Shown one piece after another: positions 24,205-31,382 of a DNA stretch of 64,000 nt (its first letter is position 1; the number at the start of each line of letters is the position of its first letter). The notes beneath the pieces are model-generated. The model was not told the DNA's origin, made no database searches, and worked only from the letters and a program-made list of their open reading frames with translations. The position numbers were made by a program, and so were the translations under genes. Source of the DNA: Ferrovibrio sp. (lineage in GTDB: Bacteria > Pseudomonadota > Alphaproteobacteria > Ferrovibrionales > Ferrovibrionaceae); NCBI GenBank assembly GCA_017991315.1, contig JAGOQS010000002.1, positions 310,001 through 374,000 of the forward strand, in the 5' to 3' direction.

Positions 24205-26679
24205 TTATCCGGCGACTTTCATCCCAGGCCCCAATACTCTCTTAAGCGGGCCCAAGTCGATTTTGCCCGCCGCTGCATTCTGCGGAACGGCATCGCCATG
24301 GAAGCGCCGCTGTGCGTCGCACAGCACGCAATACCGGTCATCCATGCCGCCGCCGCCATCCATATCCTGCAGCAAAGTGGTGCCGATATGGCGGCCCAAC
24401 TGGCGATAGGCCTCGAATTGCTTTTCCGAGAAGAACTGATCTGCCGTGGTCTCCTGAGGAAACGCCGGGTTGGCCTCGCCATAAGCCCAGCTCGTCACTG
24501 GCATCGACTTCAGGCGCGTCGGCTTGACCAGGATGAGCAAGCCCTCCAGCACCGGCAGGTCGCCCACTGCTGGATAACGTATGGCGCCAAGCGCGTAGCC
24601 CCTGTCGTTGAGCGCCGCATTCATTTCCTCCGGCGGGCCGAAATAGACCGAGACGCCGAAATCGCTGCGCGCCAGGGTGAGCGAATGGGCAAGGTCGCCG
24701 AATTGCCGCTGCTCGTCGGCGGCGGCATCGGACAGGATGATGCAGCGCACGCGGCGGCGGAACAATTCATAGAGGCCCATATTGTCGAAATGGCCGCCAT
24801 CGGACACTTCGATGAAATCGCCGCCGCCCTCCGAGGCGCCGCCATGGCACAGGCTGGTGAAGCCGGGATTCCACAGGGTAGGAATTGGGCGCTGCACCTT
24901 GCCCGCCGCGTCCTTCCGCACGCGGTTCGGCGCCGGCATCCAGTAACCAAGCCGCAGGTTCAGCCAGGTCATCAGCGTGGCGATGGCGGGGCTGCGCTGC
25001 AACCCGCCGCCTTCGCCGGTATTCGGATTGGCGGCCGCGCCCGAAATCGCCACCGCCGTGATGTAGGACAACGCCCTTTCGCTCTCACCGCCGATATAGC
25101 TTTCGGAATCGATCCAGCCGGTGGCATCGCTGCCGCAGAAGAGCGGCGAGAACAGGAAGCTGTCGCCGCCGCGCTGGCACAGCAACTGTTGCTGCGCATG
25201 CACCGCCACCAGGTTGGTGTTGATCAGCGGATACAGATAGGGCTCTTCCTCTGCCCCGGCCACGGGCTTGGCCGATACCAGCGAGAAAGTGTCGGGGTCG
25301 GGATGGCCCAAGCTATCCAGCCCGATCTCGCGCGATACGGTTTCCTGCTGGCTGCGCCTGGCCAGATTGCTGAGTGCCTCGGTGAACCGCTTTTTGCCGC
25401 GCCGACGCTGCGACGGGGAATCTGTGTCGTCGCGCGATATCCAGGCGATGCCGTTGAACTCCGGCAGGAAAATCTCCATCAGTCGATCGCGGTAGAAACG
25501 GTGCATGGAGAGGAAATTCGGCCCCGGCAGACCCGGTGCCAGCCACCACACCACGAACGAACCGAGCAGCAGGATCACGGCGCCGCCAAGCGCCGCCCGC
25601 TGCATCGCCAGATCAACCGCATCCTCCACTGCCGCCACCGGCGCCCATCCCGCCGCGCCGAGTACGGTGCCGACAACCCATGAGCCGGCGGCATAGACCA
25701 GCAGCAGCAGCGCCGCCAGGATGAGTATGGCGGCACCACGCAGCGCCAGGGCGCGCTGCTTCGGATTCAATTGGCTGAAGGTGGAAATCTTGGCCGCGAT
25801 ACCGCCCACCGCGGCAATGATCGCGGATACCAGACTTTGGCTGGCAACATCGGTGCCGGCGCCGAAAATCGGCGCGGCGGATATGAGGCCATGCAGGGTC
25901 GGCAGCAGGGTCGCCACCAGGGCGCCGAGATAGAGTTTCAGTTCCCATCCCGACTGCACCACCACGTTCAGCCGTGTTGCGTAATCATCCTGGCTGACGA
26001 AATCACGCAGGAAATAGGCAAAGGCCCAGAGCGTGGCAACGACCTGCACGACGATAAGAGCGGCAAGCCCGCCAAGGCCGGCGCGCGCCACGAAGGACGG
26101 TTCGAAACCGCAGGCACCGACCAGGCCCGCGAGTTTGGGGATGGCATCGCAGAAATGTTCGACGCCCCAGCCCACCACATAAGCCAATGCTGCCACAGCC
26201 ACGAATCCCAGCAGCATCATCCAGCTATAGAACAGGAAGGAGGCGATGGCGCCGCGCATGGCATTGTAGCCCGCCGCCAACAGGTCGATGCGCTTGTTCG
26301 GCGCCAGGTAATTGGCGCGGCGGCGGATATGCGCCAGCAGCGAGTCCGCGCCGACCGGCAGATTCTTCTGTGGCGAGGGATCGAACAGGAAGTCTTTCGG
26401 ATCAAGGCCGGTGACATGGCGGCCCCAGTTCAGTGCCGCGCCGGCATAGCCGCCGCCGGAAACGGTGGAGAGATATTTGAACGCCCGCAACGCATCCGCC
26501 TTGGCGAAAGCCTGCAGCAGGCCGAGGGCGAAAGACGCCGAACGGATACCGCCGCCCGAGAGCGCCAAGGCGCCGATCTCGGCCCCCGGCTTGATTTGCA
26601 GCAATTCCGCTTCCTGGCGCAGGAACTCTTCCGCGCCACACCGCGCCAGACTTTCGCTGTCCGTCATGCTCGCCCCCAT
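24205..26679 (-). CDS. Patatin-like phospholipase with multi-pass membrane insert
   Basis: The 824-residue protein has a split patatin domain. The oxyanion loop LSGGGIRSASFALGLLQ sits near residues 40-55, the nucleophile block YLSTVSGGGYAGAAL near 68-82, and the catalytic aspartate in VSDGGHFDNMGLYELF near 645. In between lie about five hydrophobic helices (around residues 145-175, 200-225, 250-275, 310-345, 360-385). So an intracellular lipase seems built around a membrane anchor. The GxSxG glycine is replaced by threonine (TVSGG), as in many bacterial patatins. AT-rich sequence upstream (26700-26780) may hold its promoter. Substrate unknown; it may remodel phospholipids. Confidence 0.82.
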   Translation of the reverse strand: MGASMTDSESLARCGAEEFLRQEAELLQIKPGAEIGALALSGGGIRSASFALGLLQAFAKADALRAFKYLSTVSGGGYAGAALNWGRHVTGLDPKDFLFDPSPQKNLPVGADSLLAHIRRRANYLAPNKRIDLLAAGYNAMRGAIASFLFYSWMMLLGFVAVAALAYVVGWGVEHFCDAIPKLAGLVGACGFEPSFVARAGLGGLAALIVVQVVATLWAFAYFLRDFVSQDDYATRLNVVVQSGWELKLYLGALVATLLPTLHGLISAAPIFGAGTDVASQSLVSAIIAAVGGIAAKISTFSQLNPKQRALALRGAAILILAALLLLVYAAGSWVVGTVLGAAGWAPVAAVEDAVDLAMQRAALGGAVILLLGSFVVWWLAPGLPGPNFLSMHRFYRDRLMEIFLPEFNGIAWISRDDTDSPSQRRRGKKRFTEALSNLARRSQQETVSREIGLDSLGHPDPDTFSLVSAKPVAGAEEEPYLYPLINTNLVAVHAQQQLLCQRGGDSFLFSPLFCGSDATGWIDSESYIGGESERALSYITAVAISGAAANPNTGEGGGLQRSPAIATLMTWLNLRLGYWMPAPNRVRKDAAGKVQRPIPTLWNPGFTSLCHGGASEGGGDFIEVSDGGHFDNMGLYELFRRRVRCIILSDAAADEQRQFGDLAHSLTLARSDFGVSVYFGPPEEMNAALNDRGYALGAIRYPAVGDLPVLEGLLILVKPTRLKSMPVTSWAYGEANPAFPQETTADQFFSEKQFEAYRQLGRHIGTTLLQDMDGGGGMDDRYCVLCDAQRRFHGDAVPQNAAAGKIDLGPLKRVLGPGMKVAG

Positions 26680-26783
26680 GCCGCACCGGCCTCCCCTCAG
26701 GCCGGAACAGCATTATTCTGGGACGTTTTTCTATTTAATAAACCAAAAAATAGTATTTCTTATTGTATATACACGCCAATGGC

Positions 26784-27197
26784 TTAGCCCTTCGGCTCGA
26801 ATTTCAGCGCCACGCCGTTCATGCAATAGCGGTCGCCGGTCGGCGCCGGGCCGTCCGGAAACACGTGGCCGAGATGACCGCCGCATTTGGCGCAGAGCAC
26901 TTCGGTGCGGCGCATGAAATGGCTGTTGTCTTCCTCTGTCGCCACCGCGCCGTCCTTGGCCTGGTAGAAGCTCGGCCAGCCGCAGCCGCTATCGAACTTG
27001 GTATCGGAGTCAAACAGCGCCGAGCCGCAGCCGGCGCAGAGGAACTGGCCGGCGCGTTTCTCATGGTTGAGCGGGCTGGTATAGGGCCGCTCGGTCGCGG
27101 CATGGCGCAGCACCTGATAGGCGGCGGCATCCAGCCGCTTGCGCCACTCCGCATCCTCAAGCTGGATCGGAAAGGATTTCTTGGTCTGCTCGGCCAT
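26784..27197 (-). CDS. msrB: Peptide-methionine (R)-S-oxide reductase
   Basis: MsrB repairs oxidised methionine R-sulfoxide in proteins. The 137-residue protein has two CxxC zinc motifs (CAGCGSALF and CAKCGGHLGHVF), the DSGCGWPSF block and the catalytic cysteine in GDRYCMNGVALKF. A family more often has RYCINSASL, so the MNG variant is slightly unusual but keeps the cysteine. It lies in a cluster of oxidative-stress genes with ohr/ohrR. Confidence 0.95.
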   Translation of the reverse strand: MAEQTKKSFPIQLEDAEWRKRLDAAAYQVLRHAATERPYTSPLNHEKRAGQFLCAGCGSALFDSDTKFDSGCGWPSFYQAKDGAVATEEDNSHFMRRTEVLCAKCGGHLGHVFPDGPAPTGDRYCMNGVALKFEPKG

Positions 27198-27265
27198 CGG
27201 CGCCCTCCTGCTATGCGGAGCATATAGGGCGCCGAGGCGCGGCGTTAAGGGCCCCGGCTCCGGCC

Positions 27266-27694
27266 TCAGCTTTCTGGCTCATCCTCGCCCCAGCTACGCC
27301 AGAGGCCGAGGATCGACACCGCCATCAGCGCCAGGCCGAAACCGAGATGCGGCAGGGTCGCCTGCGGCACGCGGTAGAAGCTGAGCAGCCAGGGCGCCAG
27401 CACCAGCCAGGCGCCAAGGCCGAGCGTGATCCAGCCTTCCCAGCGATCCTGCAGGGTGAGCGTGAGGCCGGCCAGCGCGAAGACCAGCATGCCGATGATG
27501 ACGCTGTTCATGGTGGCGCCGCCAAGCCCGGTGAAGCCGAAGCTCCAGGGCGAGAGGCCGATGGCCACGCCCAGGGCCAGCATTGCCCAGGCCTCCCAGG
27601 GCAGGCGTGCCTTGCGCGGCGGCGTGTGATGCAGACCGATGCCGCGATGGTCGAAGCGATGAGGGAAGGAATGCAGTTTCGATAGCTGGCCCAT
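27266..27694 (-). CDS. SPW-repeat membrane protein
   Basis: The 142-residue protein has two SPW/APW-type repeat units: GLSPWSFGFTGLGGATMNSV and LAPWLLSFYRVP, each in a pair of transmembrane helices (about residues 33-50, 58-80, 87-105, 114-132). It starts behind a GGAGGT ribosome site. SPW proteins are of unknown function. It is minus-strand like msrB with 68 bp between, and may share its transcript. Confidence 0.85.
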   Translation of the reverse strand: MGQLSKLHSFPHRFDHRGIGLHHTPPRKARLPWEAWAMLALGVAIGLSPWSFGFTGLGGATMNSVIIGMLVFALAGLTLTLQDRWEGWITLGLGAWLVLAPWLLSFYRVPQATLPHLGFGLALMAVSILGLWRSWGEDEPES

Positions 27695-27939
27695 GACGCA
27701 CCTCCAGATGCAACATCCCGGAGGGATACTTCCCTCAGGGTCTGGCCTTAAGGCTCGGCCTCAAGGTCTGGCAGTGCGGTGGCGGCTCCCCCAGCCGCGC
27801 CCCGCGAGCGCTGCCGGTGCAGGAGATATGACTCCCGATCACGGCAAAATCGTGGTGCAGGCGTGACTTGTTCGTGAGCGGGGAGCCTCTCGCTGCCAGG
27901 CTGGCCGCCGACTTGTGATGGCCGTCATCAAAATTTAGC
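27695..27939. other. Intergenic stretch between the SPW gene and ohr
   Basis: Both flanking genes read away from here. I see no gene, RNA or clear hairpin in the first 240 bases; only the last part, next to 27940, turns AT-rich and holds the ohr control region. Confidence 0.5.
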
Positions 27940-27968
27940 TTGTTCAAAATTAAATTGTGCGCTATTAA
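27940..27968 (+). promoter_or_regulatory. ohr promoter with OhrR-like operator in its spacer
   Basis: TTGTTC (27940-27945) and TATTAA (27963-27968) are 17 bases apart. Within the spacer TTCAAAATT-A-AATTGTGCG (27943-27961) is an imperfect palindrome close to the known OhrR operator core TACAATT-AATTGTA (6 of 9 arm positions pair). OhrR bound here would block polymerase and be released by organic peroxide. Confidence 0.65.
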
Positions 27969-28026
27969 TTATCCCGTCAGACAGCAACGGCCCTTGAACC
28001 GGGGGCCACCCAACAGGAGACCGACC

Positions 28027-28443
28027 ATGACCCCGCTTTACACCACCACTGCCACCGCCACCGGCGGCCGCTCCGGCCGCGTCACCTCGGCCGACGGCAT
28101 CATCGACATGACGCTGGCGATGCCGAAGGAACTCGGCGGCCCGGGCAATGCCGCCAACCCGGAAACCTTCTTCGCCTCGGGCTACGCCGCCTGCTTCCAG
28201 GGCGCACTGGGCCTGGTCGCCCGCGGCAAGGGCGTGACCCTGCCGGCCGGCAACACCGTCACCGTGACCATCGGCATCGGCAAGGATGAGACCAGCTTCG
28301 GCCTGAACGCCGCCATCGTGGTGCATCTGCCGGGCCTGGACCAGGCCACCGCCGACGCGCTTGCCCATGCCGCGCACCAGGTCTGCCCGTATTCCAAGGC
28401 GACCCGTGGCAATATCGACGCCACCGTGAAGGCGACGGTCTAA
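28027..28443 (+). CDS. ohr: Organic hydroperoxide resistance protein Ohr
   Basis: The thiol peroxidase detoxifies organic hydroperoxides. The 138-residue OsmC/Ohr-fold protein has the first redox cysteine in SGYAACFQGAL and the second in HQVCPYSKATRGN, the Ohr pair; the Arg and Glu near them are also conserved in the family. ATG 28027 follows CAGGAGACC. The regulator ohrR follows and an operator lies in the promoter upstream, the usual regulated pair. Confidence 0.95.
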   Translation: MTPLYTTTATATGGRSGRVTSADGIIDMTLAMPKELGGPGNAANPETFFASGYAACFQGALGLVARGKGVTLPAGNTVTVTIGIGKDETSFGLNAAIVVHLPGLDQATADALAHAAHQVCPYSKATRGNIDATVKATV

Positions 28444-28466
28444 GTCCCATTCCGATCCACGATACC

Positions 28467-28494
28467 GCGCCGGGCTTCTTGCGGAGCCCGGCGC
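28467..28494 (+). terminator. Hairpin between ohr and ohrR
   Basis: GCGCCGGGCT (28467-28476) and AGCCCGGCGC (28485-28494) form a perfect 10-bp stem over an 8-base loop, without a T-tract. It may stabilise the ohr mRNA or reduce read-through into ohrR. Confidence 0.5.
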
Positions 28495-28514
28495 CAATCG
28501 GGGAGGCTATAGCC

Positions 28515-28976
28515 ATGTCCGCCGATTCCAATCTCAAGCTCGACGCCCAGCTCTGCTTCGCGCTCTATGCCGCGTCCAATGCCATGACCCGGCTCTACCG
28601 CGACAAGCTGGAACCGCTCGGCCTCACCTATCCGCAGTATCTGGTGCTGCTGGTGCTGTGGGAGCAGGACGGGCTGCCCGGCCCCGGCCTCACCGTGAAG
28701 CAGCTCGGCGAACGGCTGCATCTCGATTCCGGCACCCTCACCCCGATGCTCAAGCGCATGGAAATTGCCGGCCTGCTGACCCGCCAGCGCGACGGCCAGG
28801 ACGAGCGCCTGGTGCGCATTGCCCTCACCCAGGCGGGCCGCGACCTGAAAACCGGCGTGGCGGCGATGAAAGAGGGGCTTTCCTGCCTGCTGCCGCTGCC
28901 CGGCCGCGACATTGCCCGGCTGCGCACCGAATTACAGGGACTTGCCGCTGCCTTGCACAGCCTGCCCCCTGGGTAG
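28515..28976 (+). CDS. ohrR: OhrR, MarR-family organic peroxide sensor/repressor
   Basis: The 154-residue winged-helix dimer represses ohr until its sensing cysteine is oxidised. That cysteine is visible in LDAQLCFALYAAS near residue 13, in the position of the OhrR sensor Cys. The HTH region (LTVKQLGERLHLDSGTLTPMLKRM) and wing (RQRDGQDERLVRIAL) follow. ATG 28515 has a GGGAGG ribosome site; the frame open 36 bases earlier is not used. It lies 71 bases after ohr, in the same orientation. Confidence 0.92.
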   Translation: MSADSNLKLDAQLCFALYAASNAMTRLYRDKLEPLGLTYPQYLVLLVLWEQDGLPGPGLTVKQLGERLHLDSGTLTPMLKRMEIAGLLTRQRDGQDERLVRIALTQAGRDLKTGVAAMKEGLSCLLPLPGRDIARLRTELQGLAAALHSLPPG

Positions 28977-28985
28977 TCCCCCGGG

Positions 28986-29006
28986 TAATCCACAGGCTTA
29001 TCCGCA
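28986..29006 (+). promoter_or_regulatory. Two DnaA-box-like sequences upstream of nrdB
   Basis: TAATCCACA (28986-28994) and TTATCCGCA (28998-29006) each differ from the DnaA box TTATCCACA at one position and lie in the same orientation, 12 bases start to start. E. coli nrdAB carries DnaA boxes upstream of its promoter, so this fits cell-cycle-linked control. Confidence 0.55.
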
Positions 29007-29032
29007 AGATTTTGCGGAAATACTACTCTACC

Positions 29033-29048
29033 ACACTATATGTTGCGT
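29033..29048 (+). promoter_or_regulatory. NrdR-like box on the nrdB promoter
   Basis: ACACTATATGTTGCGT matches 13 of 16 positions of the NrdR consensus and includes the likely -10 (TATATG, 29037-29042). A possible -35, TTGCGG, is at 29012-29017, with a long 19-base spacer. No second box at the usual 31-32 bp spacing is seen. Confidence 0.55.
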
Positions 29049-29103
29049 CTCGCAGCCGGCTTCGCTAGTCTCCCCCAGCACACGCTGTCACGGGGATTCC
29101 ATC

Positions 29104-30063
29104 ATGCCGCTTCTCGACGCCAAACCGGTCTACAAGCCCTTCCAGTATCCTTGGGCATATGAGGCCTGGATGACGCAGCAGCGCGTGCATTGGCTGCCCG
29201 AGGAAGTGCCGCTGGCCGATGACGTGAAGGACTGGCAGAAGAAGCTCACCCCGGGCGAGAAGAACCTGCTGACGCAGATCTTCCGTTTCTTCACCCAGGC
29301 CGATGTGGAAGTCTCGAACTGCTACATGAAGCATTACGCGCGGGTGTTCAAACCCACCGAAGTGCAGATGATGCTGGCCGCCTTCGCCAACATGGAGACG
29401 GTGCATATCGCCGCCTATTCGCACCTGCTCGATACCATCGGCATGCCCGAAGAAGAATACTCGGCCTTCCTCCGCTACAAGGAGATGAAGGACAAGTACG
29501 ACTACATGCAGCAGTTCGGCGTCGAGACCAAGGCGGATATCGCCAAGACGCTGGCGGTGTTCGGCGCCTTCACCGAAGGCCTGCAGCTTTTCGCTTCCTT
29601 CGCCATCCTGCTGAACTTCCCGCGCTTCAACAAGATGAAGGGCATGGGCCAGATCGTGTCGTGGTCGGTGCGCGACGAAACGCTGCACACCAACTCGATC
29701 ATCCGCCTGTTCCGCACCTTCGTTGAGGAAAACCCGGAAGTCTGGACCGAGGAATTCCAGCGCGAGCTTTATGTCGCCTGCTCCACCATCGTCGATCATG
29801 AGGATGCCTTCATCGACCTCGCCTTCGAACTCGGCGGCGTGCAGGGCCTCTCCGCCGACGACGTGAAGAACTACATCCGCTGGACCGCTGACCGCCGCCT
29901 GTTGCAGCTCAACCTGCAGCCGATGTACCGCATCGCCAAGAATCCGCTGCCCTGGCTGGATGCGATCCTCAACGGCGTCGAGCACACCAACTTCTTCGAG
30001 AACCGCGCCACGGAATATTCCAAGGCCTCGACCCAGGGCTCCTGGGAAGACGCTTTCGCGTAA
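29104..30063 (+). CDS. nrdB: Ribonucleoside-diphosphate reductase class I, beta subunit
   Basis: The 319-residue radical-generating subunit keeps the di-iron ligands: the aspartate of FFTQADVEVSN, the NMETVHIAAYSH block with Glu, His and, four residues on, the tyrosine expected to carry the radical, and the later SVRDETLHTNS Glu/His pair. The tyrosine argues against the tyrosine-less (Chlamydia-type) group. ATG 29104 follows CACGGGGATT. The frame open upstream is a spurious extension into the promoter. Partner: nrdA at 22174. A terminator follows. Confidence 0.95.
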   Translation: MPLLDAKPVYKPFQYPWAYEAWMTQQRVHWLPEEVPLADDVKDWQKKLTPGEKNLLTQIFRFFTQADVEVSNCYMKHYARVFKPTEVQMMLAAFANMETVHIAAYSHLLDTIGMPEEEYSAFLRYKEMKDKYDYMQQFGVETKADIAKTLAVFGAFTEGLQLFASFAILLNFPRFNKMKGMGQIVSWSVRDETLHTNSIIRLFRTFVEENPEVWTEEFQRELYVACSTIVDHEDAFIDLAFELGGVQGLSADDVKNYIRWTADRRLLQLNLQPMYRIAKNPLPWLDAILNGVEHTNFFENRATEYSKASTQGSWEDAFA

Positions 30064-30089
30064 AAAGCGGCTGGCGCATCGATAAAACG

Positions 30090-30123
30090 AAGGGCGGCTG
30101 CCACACAGCCGCCCTTTCTTTTT
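30090..30123 (+). terminator. Intrinsic terminator of nrdB
   Basis: AAGGGCGGCTG (30090-30100), loop CCACA, CAGCCGCCCTT (30106-30116), then TCTTTTT. The perfect 11-bp stem and T-rich tail mark the end of the nrdB transcript. Confidence 0.85.
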
Positions 30124-30133
30124 CTCTTTCTTT

Positions 30134-30163
30134 GTCATTCCCGCGCCAGCGGGAATCCCATTT
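30134..30163 (+). repeat. REP-like hairpin element
   Basis: GTCATTCCCGC, a 4-base loop, GCGGGAATCCCATTT: the same 30-base unit as at 16568 and 53764, differing in the loop. It is directly after the nrdB terminator and upstream of parD. Confidence 0.75.
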
Positions 30164-30181
30164 CACCGCGCGTAACCTCAC

Positions 30182-30214
30182 TTGCCGTCCGCCAGTCAGG
30201 CGAGCATACTGGCG
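30182..30214 (+). promoter_or_regulatory. parDE promoter with overlapping palindromic operator
   Basis: TTGCCG (30182-30187) and CATACT (30205-30210) are 17 bases apart. The arms CGCCAGT (30190-30196) and ACTGGCG (30208-30214) form an 11-base-loop inverted repeat over the spacer and -10, where a ParD dimer could bind. The predicted start of transcription falls at or next to the parD ATG at 30217, and no ribosome site is seen, so the mRNA may be leaderless. Confidence 0.5.
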
Positions 30215-30216
30215 CC

Positions 30217-30471
30217 ATGACCACGCTGGAACTCTCGCCCCGCATCGCCGCCCGCATCCGCCGCAAGCTGCGCAACGGGGCCTATGCCGATGCCGACAGC
30301 GTGGTGGCCGAGGCACTGCGCCTGCTGGACGAACGGGACAAGCTGGAGAAGCGCGACGTGGCGCTGGGCTTCGAGCAATTGCGCAAGGGCGGTATATCCA
30401 AGCGCTCAATGGAAGACATCATCGCCTTGGCCAATAAGCGCCATGCACGGAAGTCGCAGCCGAAACGCTAG
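30217..30471 (+). CDS. parD: ParD-family antitoxin
   Basis: The 84-residue protein has a ribbon-helix-helix DNA-binding N-terminus (TTLELSPRIAARIRRKLRNGAYADADSVVAEALRLLDER), which is typical of ParD, and a basic C-terminal tail that would bind and neutralise the toxin. It overlaps parE by 29 bases in a different frame, so the two are coupled. It likely represses its own promoter through the palindrome upstream. Confidence 0.85.
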   Translation: MTTLELSPRIAARIRRKLRNGAYADADSVVAEALRLLDERDKLEKRDVALGFEQLRKGGISKRSMEDIIALANKRHARKSQPKR

Positions 30472-30787
30472 GCCCAGCGCAACGATCCGCTATAGCCGCG
30501 CGGCTGAGCGGGATTTACTCGGTATTTGGGATTTCATCAGCGCGCAGAGCGGCACGGCTCAGGCCGATGCGGTGTTGCGGCGGATAGAAAAGGCGCTCAG
30601 GCGCCTGGAACGCTTCCCCCATCTCGGGCGCTCCCGCCCTGAATATGGGCCGAATGCCCGCAGCGCCGTGCAGGAAAGCTGGATCATCTACTATGATCTG
30701 ATCCGGGAGAAACGCTCGATCCTTGTCGCCCGTATCCTGCATGCAGCCCGCGATCAGGCCGCTGTGCTGGAGCAAGGCAAAGTCTAA
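30443..30787 (+). CDS. parE: ParE/RelE-family toxin
   Basis: The 114-residue protein is of the ParE/RelE superfamily: IRYSRAAERDLLGIWDFIS, LRRIEKALRRLERFPHLGRSRPEY and the C-terminal EKRSILVARILHAARD are all diagnostic. ParE members inhibit DNA gyrase; RelE relatives cut mRNA, and sequence alone does not separate these here. ATG 30443 gives a short basic N-terminus before the domain. Its 3' end overlaps by 4 bases the convergent small gene at 30784. Confidence 0.85.
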   Translation: MHGSRSRNARPSATIRYSRAAERDLLGIWDFISAQSGTAQADAVLRRIEKALRRLERFPHLGRSRPEYGPNARSAVQESWIIYYDLIREKRSILVARILHAARDQAAVLEQGKV

Positions 30788-31002
30788 GCCAAAATATCCA
30801 CGGCGCGGCGGCGCTGTTCCAGTTCGGTGCGCAGGCTGACACCGGCAGTGGCCTGCTGGAGCTGGGCCTGGGCGAAAAGCTGGGCGGCGGCGGCCATGGC
30901 GTCGGCATCGAGGCCGCCCTCGGCGACGAGCTTGACCGCCTTGGTCAGGCGGGCTTCGGCCTGGCTGAAGGCCGCGAGGCTGGATCCGATGCTGTCGATC
31001 AT
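30784..31002 (-). CDS. Small all-helical protein, unknown function
   Basis: A 72-residue, alanine/glutamine-rich helical protein with no signal peptide. The end (ATAGVSLRTELEQRRRAVDIL) vaguely recalls the C-terminal coil of flagellar rod/hook proteins, but not enough to call it. The ATG at 31002 lacks a clear ribosome site. It converges with parE, overlapping by 4 bases. Real gene status is uncertain. Confidence 0.45.
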   Translation of the reverse strand: MIDSIGSSLAAFSQAEARLTKAVKLVAEGGLDADAMAAAAQLFAQAQLQQATAGVSLRTELEQRRRAVDILA

Positions 31003-31382
31003 GGCGCCAGGATAATCCGCCGCCGCGCCCGGCTCAAGCCAGTCTTGACCGCTTTACGTTCCTGTTATATTCTTTATTACACCTCACCCTGCATACGCGG
31101 CTAGGCGATGCTCTGGTAGGTGATGCTTTGGCAGGTAATGCTGGCTGCCGGCCTTTCGCCGGTCGGCGCGCTTTGTCGTGCCGGGCAGGCCGGTAGAGCC
31201 CGGAAAAAGCCCTTGTGACAAAATCGCCGGAATGTCCGGGAACAAACGGGAGTAAGTGGGAAGCGAAACGAAGCCTGGCGAAGCAGCATGACGCGCCCGC
31301 GATGTTCTGCTATTTCACCGCCAAGCAGCCACCAGAACAAACTAGCCGCCTCCAACGATTGGCAGATGGAGAAAAGCCCGCC
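31003..31382. other. Intergenic region with weak promoter and tandem repeat
   Basis: A weak sigma-70-like pair, TTGACC (31045-31050) and TATATT (31066-31071), spaced 15 bases, reads towards the aspartoacylase-family gene. A 15-bp tandem repeat at 31107-31136 follows. I see no additional gene. Confidence 0.4.
31107..31136 (+). repeat. 15-bp tandem direct repeat, two and a part copies
   Basis: GATGCTCTGGTAGGT (31107-31121) is followed directly by GATGCTTTGGCAGGT (31122-31136), 13 of 15 identical, and then a partial third copy AATGCTGGC. It could be a protein-binding iteron or a chance expansion. Confidence 0.55.
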
